Positions 1 to 9,477 of a stretch of 27,449 nt of DNA are shown piece by piece; position 1 is the first letter of the stretch, and each line of letters begins with the position of its first letter. A model generated the notes under the pieces. It made no database searches and was not told the origin of the DNA. It was given only the letters and a program-made list of their open reading frames with translations. The stretch comes from Perkinsus olseni (Eukaryota; Perkinsozoa; Perkinsida; Perkinsidae). A program made the translations under genes and the position numbers. The stretch covers positions 1-27,449 of the forward strand of contig JABANP010000617.1 in NCBI GenBank assembly GCA_013115135.1, in the 5' to 3' direction.

Positions 1-1410
1 AAAAAAATCAAAATCATTGGGGCTTGATTCGAATCTCGACTCGAGATTCCCGACAGTGATTCGAAAATCAGAATACAATACAATTTCCTGCATGGCGAAA
101 TGTGGTATAGCCCCCTCTCAGGAGAAAACACCAGCTCGGATTAAAGACCAACCGGATTTGACCGCGCTTTCCGCTAGTAGCGCCTAGACAAACCTTGAAC
201 AGTAAATGTTCCAATTTTGTTCCAGTTCAAATTTTGAAATGCGCCAGCCCGCTCGTTCGCACGCCTAAACCTGTCTCTTGACTCGCAATTTGGAGTCGGC
301 GAGATTCGACTGTTTCGCGTCGAAGTGAGTGGAATGAACTGCTATTTTGGACAACAGAAATTCACCAAACTTTGCGGAGTCCGCTCTTTTAAAGAGCGGA
401 GAGAGCCTTCTCGTAAAGAGCCTCTTCACGCGTGTTCGGCCAGAACAAGTTCCTAAGCTTGCTTCGCTAAGAGTGCCGTCCATTTCTTGCTGGCGGTATT
501 CGTTCTAAGGCAGCACTCGCGAAAACAGGCGCCGCCTTCTCTGTTGAAAGACTGATTGAAAGAGTTAGGAGTTTTCCTCGAAAGTCCTCGTTATCTCTGT
601 TCCTGTCATGATGACATTGTCATCCCACTCATTCGAACTGGGTAGTCATTGACTTTGCTAGTTTTGGTGGCTCGCTGTTACCGTATCCGATATCGCGAAG
701 TTCACGCCATGAGCTTTCGCGAGAGCTTCGGGGGTTTTCATCTTATTTCTCCGCTGTATCGCTATGGCTCATAGCCTATGAGGAGCCTGCATGATATATC
801 GTGATACCTCATTTCTTAGGTCCCGTGCGCTTTGCCATACCCATTGAGCAGAAGGCAGTAAATGGGGCACGAAAATGAATTCCTATGGCTATCGGACGAT
901 GGATGGCCGGGTTGAGCGCTGTCACTCGGCGACGCTTGTAGTATCACAGAAAAACACATCGTCATGGTGCTACTTCGGAGTCCGATGATCGGACGTCCTA
1001 TCAGTTGAGTGATAAATTCAAAGTCTCGCAAACAAATAGAGTGCAACAAATAACTCGGCAGCCATGCTCCCATCCCCATCACTGAGCGGCCTGAGGAGAG
1101 TGTTGACCCGCCCTACTTGCCATCTGTACACCGGCATGGTAATAGGCACTTGTACAGCCTCTCTCTGGCTTCGCCTAGAGCTGGGCATGTGATGTGTAGC
1201 CCGTTTTCACGATGCATCTTCAGCTTGCTCAAAAATACCGAGATGTTAGAATGGTGCGTGTCAATCAATGGTCTCGGGGCAGAGCGCAAGGACTCGGCGG
1301 CATTAATGGTACGGTGCCGCTGCTCAGTCGCCGCAGCCCAGTCTGGACACGATGTCGGTAGGTCACCCAGCTAGCCACTCGCTCATCCGCAGGCTGACTG
1401 TCAGCCGCTG
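1..1410. other. Spacer without a supportable gene
   Basis: I see no open frame with protein-like composition, no paired splice sites joining frames and no long repeat in this stretch. Short frames occur on both strands, but they have mixed composition, no recognisable motif and no partner exon. The only local structure is a cluster of short AGAGCGGAGAG-type purine runs near 390-415. Confidence 0.5.
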
Positions 1411-1752
1411 TCAGCTCTTGAGATGAATCAGGCCATTGCTGCCTTGGGCTTGCATCGTCCTTTTCTTCTTCATACAGAATTCCGCGAAACCACTCATGCC
1501 GGAAAGCAAAGCATATGCCGGTTGCATAAACTGGTTATCGATAGCACCAGTAACAGCTAAAGTCTGGGCGAATCCATGCTGTATGATGAAGAAGGAAGAG
1601 TCAATGAAGAACGTTTCCACTTCGTCCCACCGGCGAATGCATTCGTCAGCAGTGAAAACAGCCAAACCTTCGGCCTCATGATTGAACTGCACGAACCTCT
1701 CGTTGTCGAAGGTGTTACGACCATACGACCCGATGTTCTGATGCGTGACGCA
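1411..1752 (-). pseudogene. MULE-type transposase fragment (relic)
   Basis: The minus strand is open from 1752 to the stop at 1411 (about 113 codons) with no credible start. The translation resembles the start of the MULE/Mutator-like transposase core. It has GLAVFTADE, then RRWDEVETFFIDSSFF where the family usually has a W-x-x-D-G-T-F block, then QPAYALLSG matching the family's P-x-x-YALL segment. The aspartate of FIDSSFF would be the first catalytic acid of the DDE triad, with the usual Gly-Thr replaced by Ser-Ser. The rest of the core and any zinc-binding end are missing, so this is a remnant or at most one exon. The assignment rests on motif recall. The plus strand over the same bases also gives a protein-like reading, which I take to be the antisense shadow. 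Confidence 0.45.
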
Positions 1753-1755
1753 TCA

Positions 1756-2510
1756 TGCGTCTGACGCCTAGGGCTGAAGAGTCCTATTGGACGGTCCAAT
1801 TTGGACCCGTTGGGAGGCCGGGAAATCTCTCGTCACCAGTCTTTCCGTCCCGACGGCAATACAGCACAGACAATGCACCTTAAAACATGAATTGAATTCG
1901 ATAATAGCGAAGGTGATTTCAACATTCGCCACACTGTGCCACCGGTGTTACATGCTAATATCCCTTAGTGAAATTCGCAACAGATCCTCGAGTCCTTCCG
2001 AAGGACTCCTTCAGCGGCTGAAGTTCAGCCACCCTCCGACGCCTTCTCCTCCCAGGCCGGAAGACTCTACGCTAGGACGCTACGGCCCTCGGTATACACA
2101 TGACACAACTGTCGAAGCTCGACAGAACTTCTGTCGAGCTTCGACAGCTTCTGTCACAGAAGCATTTCAACGGAGACACTCATTGCATGACACTGAGAAT
2201 GAACATGCGGCAGACATCGCTTCGCGGCTGGTTGGCGTAACCTGCCTCCTTTGCCAACTTTGCTGAGCTTGTGCGAATCGCGAGAACACCAACATGCCCA
2301 AATCTGCTCTCGCCAACTTCTAGGCGAGATCGGGCGGGGGCATGAGTCAAGCAACGAGCTAACTTCCCCGAAAAGGTTATCCTATTATAATACTTTGACG
2401 TCAGGTATCTCTGTTAATGTTATTCCTGTTGTTTCCAGCTCCTTGAGAATCCTGCCAAACCATGCAGTGGTCATTGACCACTGTACGGGTTGGCAGTGTC
2501 GGCATTGCAG
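1756..2510. other. Spacer with a strong hairpin, no supportable gene
   Basis: A frame of about 159 codons is open on the plus strand (1787-2266), but it runs through the perfect hairpin at 2109-2147 and has scattered His/Arg/Ser composition without motifs. I do not call it a gene. Nothing else stands out apart from that hairpin. Confidence 0.4.
2109..2147. repeat. Perfect 17-bp inverted repeat, 5-nt loop
   Basis: The arm at 2109-2125 is the exact reverse complement of 2131-2147, with loop aactt. Each arm is itself nearly palindromic (ctgtcga/tcgacag), so the structure can fold as one long stem or as two small hairpins. It is a non-genic hairpin and one of many in the window. Confidence 0.9.
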
Positions 2511-2839
2511 CTGTACGACTGGAATTTGATTGAGTTGAAAGTGAGCGGAAGAGCCTTGTACAAATATGTGTTCCATGAGTTGCCGCTGCACAATGTGATC
2601 CCCACCCTCGCCCCTCGACAATAGCCTGTTCTCAGCAGGACTATACGCCGGGCGTGTTCTCCCGGTTATGCCTGCCAGGCAGGCGCTGCGTGCTCCTAGG
2701 CCGAAATCGTGGACACCATGAGATGTATTTCCAGCTACTTGAGCACGAGGACGGCAGGTTGGATGGCGATACCCTGATTTTCTCTCGAGGAACTGAGTCG
2801 GCATCCTCAGGACTCCCTCGACTCGAGAGAGTCCAGTAA
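2511..2839 (+). CDS. Possible two-exon gene fragment, unknown protein
   Basis: Two open stretches join in frame if a 41-bp intron is removed. Exon A is 2511-2594 (28 codons, reading LYDWNLIELKVSGRALYKYV and on). Exon B is 2636-2839 (67 codons plus TAA, including GRNRGHHEMYFQLLEHEDG). The intron begins GTGATC and ends TTCTCAG, and its size matches the 42-bp intron of the P450 genes. The residue composition is protein-like, with alternating hydrophobic and charged residues. I could not find a convincing start exon. An ATG at 2462 gives a hydrophobic start but in a different frame. I do not recognise the protein; it may be the 3' end of a gene or a decayed one. Confidence 0.3.
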
Positions 2840-3226
2840 ATCAATCCATATGGATATTCTTCCAGTACAGCGGCCGTACTACAGCCTACGAATCACTTAT
2901 CTGGGGATATAAGGGTCCGTCGTTTCATCTGACATCATCGAGTGGTTACCGCTGGGCGGCCCTGCAATTGAGGGTCACTGTAAGGTGGTCCTCTCATCCG
3001 GCCTGAGATTCGCTTCTCGCTTTTGATCGGAGCCGTACTTTCCTGGAGAATCAGGCTGCCGGATGGCTGCCATTCTGCAAGAGCAACACATTGGCCACCA
3101 CGTTTGGCACGGTTTGGCAGCCTACTCGAACCCAAAAGCGACTCTCTTAACAAACATTCGACACCATACTTGTTCACGTCATCGCCATTTTCTCCGGAAG
3201 TTCCAGCGATCGTTGAGCGATGGCTG
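2840..3226. other. Spacer, nothing recognised
   Basis: This stretch lies between the tentative fragment on the plus strand and the 3' end of the minus-strand secreted paralog. Frames are open on both strands but none joins a splice partner or looks like a known family. It probably holds the 3' untranslated region of the paralog that ends at 3227. Confidence 0.4.
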
Positions 3227-4885
3227 CTATTGCAACTCCCACGCCTTGGCGATGCTATAAGCTTGAGGAAGCTTCCGGAGTGATCGCCAAAATGTTCCAA
3301 GATTCACCAGGGACATGTCCTTTGCCTTGAATCTTTCAACTTTTCCTTTGGTAGCTGCAGCTACCTCAGACCTCACGAAATCGAGGCTACTCCGCTCAAG
3401 CGGGATTCTGATCGAAAGGCGGTAGTTCGGCTGCTGTCACGAATGTGATAACTCACTTTATCGGCTGGTTTGAATCCGGATAAGAGAACTGAATTGAATC
3501 GATGATAGCATGACCAGCTTCATGATTCCAGTGGGCTGAGCCCTTCACATATGCATACTTCTGAGGGGATAGAGGGAGAAGTGGGGAAACACCGTATCAC
3601 TCGATTATGTCGCTAGATTTCAACTAGTCGTTATTATCGATCACAGGCAACCCGAACTATATTCATGGACTTCAGCCCAATGGATACCATAGATCAATTC
3701 GAAACCCCAGCACAGTGGGGCAAAAGTTGGAAACACTTCAGGTGTTACACTTGCCAGGGACAAGTGGTAGGGTCGGCTGAGTATTTGAGTAGTCCTCCGA
3801 GGACAACTCAGGCAAATACTAGCCGGGTCTATTATGCTGAGTTGAATCACGTGACTTGATCCGTATGGCGCTGATACGGCCGCTCTCACCTTCCTCAGGT
3901 CTTTTCGCATCGTCCATTGATATCCTGCCTCGTTGCTGATCAGAAGCTGCTCAATATTCTCCTGAGTCTTCCAACCGATGACGAGCGGTGCAAAAGTCTC
4001 AGGTCGTGCACTCATGAGCTTCTTCATAGTTTCCATGTCGAATAATTCGTTTTCACCCGTCTCCTTCGTCTCCCTCGCCCAGTGTTCGAGAACCTTTCTC
4101 CCCCACTGAATGATGGTCCTCTCACACGACTCATCATCGAGCATCTCATCCAGTATTCCGGCTATAGGTAGCCCACCAGGGCTAGGGAACCACTGCAGTA
4201 CAGCCTCAGTGCTGCGAGCTTCCTCATTGGCTTCGTCCTGCGCTCCCACCGACCCCGGCTCGTCTCGGCCCGCCAGAGTCGTTTGCACGAACCCTGGTAT
4301 TGTAATGCGCATTTCACTAAGAGCAGATGAGAATGCAATGGTTCTCGAAGCGAAGTACAGTGCTTCCACTCAGTGGAATCCACTGTACTGTAACCTACAT
4401 TGTTTCACCTAGAGTAGCGTAATCGATGACGTACTTCCCTCTTCTCTCGTCGAACTTAGCGGCCACCGATGCTTGCCACTACAAAGAGTTCAGCGCTGTT
4501 TGCTTCTACGATCCCACATCTTACAGGCTTTGCTGTCCTGTCGACAGATTCGCCGGCGTAAGTGCTCTGGAATCCCCCGAAGTCCCGGGCCTCGAGGACG
4601 CAGGGGGGATGCCCTTCAGAGCCCCTACCATCACCTGCGACACATGGCAGCGATGCTTGAGAAAGTGAACAGGAAGTCCAACACAGTCCCACACAGTCGC
4701 GTGTGGTCCCCGCCTGCTACCTGCCGATAGCCTTGACGTTAACCAGCGAAAGACCTATGGAGCAGGCGAGGGATCCTCAGGTGATAGGAAATCACAAGCC
4801 ATCTCGGCTGAAATCTCACCTTGGACGACCTTCCCTCCGCTTGAGCAGCCCAAAGAAAAAGTAGAGCAATTTCGAGGTAAGGCAT
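3227..4885 (-). pseudogene. Secreted-protein paralog A, frameshifted
   Basis: Six exons on the minus strand align exon by exon with the intact gene at 5375-6907: 4885-4820, 4754-4721, 4634-4399, 4316-3890, 3560-3457 and 3407-3227. Introns are 65, 86, 82, 329 and 49 bp with the same phases (0,1,2,0,2). Exon 1 encodes a signal-peptide-like start, MPYLEIALLFLWAAQAEG. Exon 4 keeps the shared blocks SPGGLPIAG, SCERTIIQWG and TFAPLV. Exon 5 keeps AHWNHEAGHAIIDSIQFSYP. Exon 3 lacks 11 nt relative to the intact paralog, near 4484, which shifts the frame and gives an early TAA at 4458-4456. Exons 4 to 6 are still fully open, so the break looks recent, or it could be a sequencing error. I do not recognise the family. 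Confidence 0.72.
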
Positions 4886-5374
4886 TATCTGTATCTCGAT
4901 GACAGCCTCTAGCCAATGCCCCGAAGGCCCTGCGTAATGCGCTAAAGTGTTCAGTCAACATCGAACTCCACCGGGATTCCCGGTCCTGGAATTGCATAAT
5001 GCAATTTCCGGTTGTCGGAAAATCGAAGCGCCGGGAACGACCTTCTGGCGGGCTGCCCCGTAACCGGAAATGCGATTCTCGGGCGACTCACGAAAGGTCG
5101 TCCCGAGAACTAAAACATGGTCACAGTAGCCAGTTTCAGCTCACCGCGTACGGCTCAGCAAACAGGTAATTGTAGACAGTAGAAATATTTAGTAATATTT
5201 TGGTTGATATTTTTTACAGTAAAAGCTCATTTTATGTTCCTCGCCGAGAACAGATGACGAGTTTAAATTTTCGGCTCAACACTAATACTAGCACGTACAC
5301 GTTTTGACATAACATCGTAGTTCATGGAAAGTTCACTTCTCCAGAGGAAGTTCTTCTGAAGAACCAGCGCCTTT
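4886..5374. other. Intergenic spacer between the two tandem paralogs
   Basis: It should contain the 5' control region of the frameshifted paralog and the 3' end of the intact one, both on the minus strand. It holds an imperfect inverted repeat: a cgggaacgacctt-like arm near 5032 and aaggtcgtcccg near 5095, about 50 bp apart. A small hairpin lies at 4984-5011 (ggaattgcat against atgcaatttcc, one bulge). No frame of interest is seen. Confidence 0.5.
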
Positions 5375-6907
5375 CTATTTCAGCTTCCATTTCTTGGCTA
5401 AATCATAGGCCTTGGCAAGCTTGACAGGTGATGGAAACGATTGTGACTTCATCAAGCTCTTATCCTTTCTCTCGAACTTATCAACTTTACCCTTCGTCAC
5501 TTCGGCAACTATCCTCCTCACAAAATTGAGGTTTTTCCGCTCGATTGATATACTGACAGAGATTAAACATGTCAGAGCCGCTCTTCACCGCTCGACCACC
5601 TACTCAATCGGGTCAGCTGAATCCGGATAAGAGAACTGTATTGAATCAATGACAGCATGATCGGCTTTATGATTCCAGTGGGCTGACCCTATGATATGCC
5701 CTGGTCCCTGAAGGCCACAACGCCATGCGTACAAGGCCGCTCACGAGTACATCTAGCGAGGGGTATACATCTCTGTGAACAGTGCGCGATTCATAGGATA
5801 GTGCTATGAATCAGACAACGTTCATAAGGTCGGCCACGTGCGAACGGAGTTCTTTCCGCTTGCTGCGAGCGGCTTGCATGTTGCCAGACTCTCAGCGCCC
5901 CTTACGCTTTTCATATCCTTCCGTAGTTTCCACGGATATGCGTTCTCGTTACTGATGGTGAACTCCTGTAACTCCTTCCGAAGCCTCAAGGCAAGAACCA
6001 GCGGAGCGAAAGTCCCAGGCTCTTTGTTCATGCGCTCTTTCAGGGCTTCCAACTCGTACAGTTCGGCGTCCCCCGTAATCTGTGACTCTTCCTCCCACTG
6101 CTCAAAGATTTTCTTCCCCCATTGAGTGATGGTCCTCTCACAGGACACATCGTCAGTTATCTTATCCAGTGATCCTGCTATAGGTAGCTCTCCAGGACTG
6201 GCGAACACATGCAGAGCAGCATCCGTATGAAGAAGGGCAAAGTTGTCAGCTACGCCGCGACCTTCTGGCTGAGCCAGCTTCCCCTCCCCGATCGCGGCAG
6301 AATCTTCTGGCACCGCAGAAGCGAGTTTACTGAGAGTTCACCCCGGAGCAAGCCACGAGATTGATGGGGACTTACGTGGTCTCTCCAAGAGTAGCAAAGT
6401 CCATTACGTACTTTCCTCTCTTCTCGTCGAATTCAGCAGCGACAGACGCCTGCCACTGCGAGGGAAGCACGCGAAGTTCAGCGATGCTCGACTCTGACGT
6501 GCCCCTCCCTACTGGTTGAAGTGTCGTGCTGACAAACTTGTTGCCATAGGTGCTGCCGAATCCCTTGAAGTCACGAACCATGAGTTCGCAACGGGGGCTG
6601 CGTCCCTCAGAGTCACTGCCTTCATCTGCGGTGACAACTCATGAAAGCTGAGGCTTATTAAGCGTGTGAACGCACTAGTTGTGAACAGACTGTATCGTGT
6701 ACGCTATTACCTGAGCTGCTCGATGATAGCCTTGACGCGATGCGCTGTCTTATGCCCTATGGAACACGAGATCAATGTAGAACATGAGGTACCGATCTCC
6801 AAGGAGCTTTTCTCCATGACTAAGGCGTCACGTCCCACCTTGAATGCCTTCCTGGACTCTGTTTGGGCGACCAAAATAGTGACGACGGCGATTTGGAGGA
6901 TGGACAT
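5375..6907 (-). CDS. Secreted protein of unknown family, paralog B (6 exons, 356 aa)
   Basis: Exons on the minus strand: 6907-6839, 6756-6711, 6625-6376, 6329-5906, 5707-5604 and 5552-5375. They total 1071 nt, open to a TAG. Introns are 82, 85, 46, 198 and 51 bp, all GT-AG. The start at 6907 was chosen because it opens a signal-peptide-like MSILQIAVVTILVAQTES and matches the paralog; an in-frame ATG 42 nt upstream would bury it. The mature part has a Ser-rich stretch (about 29-40), SPGELPIAG (166-174), SCERTITQWG (184-193), TFAPLV (228-233), an AHWNH block followed by IDSIQFSYPDS (272-293), and a basic C-terminus. No transmembrane segment is seen after the signal. The frameshifted relative lies directly downstream in the same orientation, so this is a local duplication. 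Function is unknown; secretion is inferred from the N-terminus only. Confidence 0.72.
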
Positions 6908-7630
6908 CTTGAATCTTGACGAGTTGCGAGCTGAATTCGCTGAATTCAATGTATGGGTGACTATTGTTGTCGCCCAACTATTTTTATTATTATTTTCGTG
7001 AAAGTTTCTTTTGTATCGGATGGCTCAAAGGCTGATCAGTTGGTCCTGCGCTAACCGAACGCCTAGTCGACAACATGCCAATCAGCAAGTCTGTCGAGAC
7101 GGCACGGAGAACGTCCGGGTAACTCTCCAAGCGCCCGGAATTGCACGTCTCGTGCGGTAGTGCGTGTTCCTCCAACTTTGCGCGCGACGTAATTCCGAGT
7201 GTGAGAATCCTACTGTTACCGGGTCTGGCGCGAAAACCCCACCACAGGTTCGCGAGCTCAGCCTCATACCGCGCGCTTCACCTCGATTCAAGGTCCGTGA
7301 AAGAAACTCTTTCGTCGGGTTGTACTGAATTAATAATCTTCTTAGTGAGCGAGTGTTAGCTATACCCGACATAGGTGAGATTCTCATCGGGAAACCCTGA
7401 AAAATGAGTGGGTTAGCAGAGCTTTTCTCACACCTAGACCCCGTCCTTCACCCATATATCGTTCCTACTGAGCGGTCTGCGAATGGGCTCCAGTTGGGCT
7501 CTAGTCTGGCTGCTGAATGCCAACCGCTAGTGACATGGAGGAGATTGGGGAGAGTGCTTTGACCTGGTAGGTCCTGCCAGGACCATCCTGGGATCACCAG
7601 TCGCGGCCTCATGCCTCCAGCTCGGGCATT
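6908..7630. other. Spacer upstream of the secreted paralog, nothing recognised
   Basis: The part next to 6907 must include the promoter of the minus-strand secreted gene. I see no clear TATA-like or other core element. The remaining frames are short and carry no motif. Confidence 0.4.
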
Positions 7631-8231
7631 GTGGGCCACAAGGCTGAGGGTGGCTGAAGGCTGAGGAAGAATCATTCTTCCCTTCCTCAATAATTCCCGT
7701 TTTAGTTCCCGGGAATAATGGCCGGCGTGGAAGGGGACGAATGGACCTCATTTGAGGAACTATCATAAAAATCGCCCTTGGCCCACGAAAACCCAAAATC
7801 GAACCCGGAAAACGCTTAGAAACCCTTCTGGCAGCCCTCTTGTCCGCTAGGCCAGAGAGAATTAGTGTATTCACCTTGGGCCCTGTCATTTTTCATGATT
7901 CACCCGTTCGGGGGTGCGCTCATCGAAGAGCGCAAGTACGGAGGCCCCTAGTATGCCACTCCGCTATCTAGCCTTTTATCATCATCGACACAACCGGTCG
8001 GACCGGTGAGGCACGTTTTCATCGTAGCTGAGGCGTTTCATATGAACATGATAGCAACAAAGACAGGAGTCGCTCAGAAATGAAGGTTCGTCGATATTTC
8101 ATACATAATTTGTATAATTCCCGAAAAGGCAGATATTATTCCCCGAAATAGTTCCTTTCTTCCCTTCCCCGGGAATATTCCCGGGAACTATGGGAATAAT
8201 TCCCCATTTTCAGCCACAATTTGTGGCCCAC
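7631..8231. mobile_element. Probable non-autonomous element with subterminal inverted repeats
   Basis: The left end (gtgggccacaa, then gtggctga after a short insert) matches the reverse complement of the right end, which finishes ttgtggcccac at 8231. Inside, both ends carry related blocks: aattattccc, agttcccggg and a gaagaat/attcttc pair. These resemble the internal blocks of the clear MITE at 19945-20263. An exact 18-bp palindrome, cccgggaatattcccggg, lies at 8168-8185. I see no exact target duplication (ccagctcg against ccaactcg is the nearest, and not flush with the ends) and no transposase. It is probably an older, eroded relative of that MITE family. Confidence 0.4.
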
Positions 8232-8487
8232 CAACTCGCAGTAGCTGTCACAGTTCTGGCACCTGAGCCGCCGAACCTGTCTGGGGCAAGCCGTTTGACA
8301 CGGCTGTCGACTGCTCGGGGATGCCTCACGAGTGACAATCCGCTGCACAGTGCTCACTGCACTGTTCGGGCTTCGGAACCACCTCCTCCCAGTCCCTCGC
8401 GGCTACGGTTTTATCCGGAATATCGCTGAGCTGCAGAGAGATATTCACCGTGACAGGTTTGTCTGAGACTCAGACGAGACTGAGACA

Positions 8488-8524
8488 TCGTTCTCATGAC
8501 TCAGACTCTGAGTCATGAAAACGA
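8488..8524. repeat. 17-bp inverted repeat with one mismatch, 3-nt loop
   Basis: Arms 8488-8504 and 8508-8524 pair at 16 of 17 positions around loop act. The core is tcatgactcag against ctgagtcatga. Just upstream, gtctgag-a-ctcagac repeats the same ctcag/ctgag theme, as if parts of the arms had been copied more than once. Confidence 0.85.
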
Positions 8525-8671
8525 ATCGTCCATAAATCACTTAACAGATACACAATGTGTGTATTACACATCATATTGTATCGCGTTGTCGTTTATAGTC
8601 GAAGCAAGATGTAAACGAGAGCAGAACCTCCGCAGCGTACTCTCGTGCGGATTCAGCTGTGCTACACAGCG

Positions 8672-8696
8672 TGTGCAGTTGTGACACAACTGCACA
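8672..8696. repeat. Perfect 12-bp inverted repeat, 1-nt loop
   Basis: tgtgcagttgtg at 8672-8683 is the exact reverse complement of cacaactgcaca at 8685-8696, with one base between. Related acaac/gttgt fragments continue to about 8706. Confidence 0.88.
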
Positions 8697-9477
8697 ACTG
8701 TTGTGTGCGCATGCATCACAAGCAATCGTCTCGCAAGTTGTTCACACGGACTGGCAGTCCAATCGATTTTGCAGTACTCCGAGACACATAGTTCCCCCTT
8801 CTTGATATTCCTCATGGGCTGATCGTGATCGCGCAAACGCGCAATTCCTGAAGTGACGCCGGTACGCGAGTCAGGGACAAGGTCATGTCAGAGACACGGA
8901 CCATCTCGTAGTTATGCTCGTACCATCTGGGGTGAGTGAGTACTCGTTTTCATCGGTCGCGGGCTCCATGCAGAGCGGTCATGCAATACATGTGCCCACA
9001 GATGACAAGCGCTGCTCATCTCGCTGTGGTCGTCTCACGACCGCAAGACAACACACATTTACATATTGTCACGTCAAGCATACCCCGAATGTAGCGCATT
9101 CATCTCGTTCATTGTCATCCCGAGCTGAGGGGTGAACCGATAGAGCACTTAGCAGTTCACGGACTTCGCCAATGGAATAGACTGCGGAAACATCAGATGC
9201 TACAGCGAAAGTAGATAGAACCGATCAATAGTGCGAGCGAGACCGTCAGGCAGCCTGACTCAGGCTGTAGGCGACAGCTTCGCTCACGCTGTGCATCTTC
9301 CGCGCTGTACCGAGCAGGCGATCCTCAGTCGTCCTAGTTCTCAGACTCGTAGCTCGTAGCAAGCATACTTCAAATCAGGTGGAAGCTTGAGTGATCCAAT
9401 CTCGTATCAATCGAGGTGACTGCACCCTATTTGATCGAAAGTGGCTGATGTAGCTTCGATATTTTCTCGACAACTAA

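Larger units (their letters stand above)
8232..9477. other. Spacer upstream of P450 copy 1, with hairpins
   Basis: No supportable gene. The region carries several perfect or near-perfect hairpins, including 8488-8524 and 8672-8696, plus cagcctga-c-tcaggctg near 9255. The last few hundred bases should contain the promoter of the P450 gene that starts at 9478, but I recognise no core element. Confidence 0.5.

Noticed and set aside
1423..1764. A plus-strand two-exon reading (42-bp intron at 1521-1562 removing an in-frame stop) giving about 99 residues
   Set aside because: The donor and acceptor are weak (no pyrimidine tract), and the opposite strand matches MULE transposase motifs better. I treat this reading as its antisense shadow.
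1787..2266. Open frame of 159 codons on the plus strand
   Set aside because: It runs straight through a perfect 17-bp-arm hairpin, has no motif and shows no splice partner. Length alone is not enough.
6711..6907. Reading the first part of the intact secreted gene as a single exon of 65 codons
   Set aside because: That model needs a different acceptor and does not work in the paralog, where the signal-peptide frame is only joined if the first intron is removed. The two-exon model fits both copies with the same phases.
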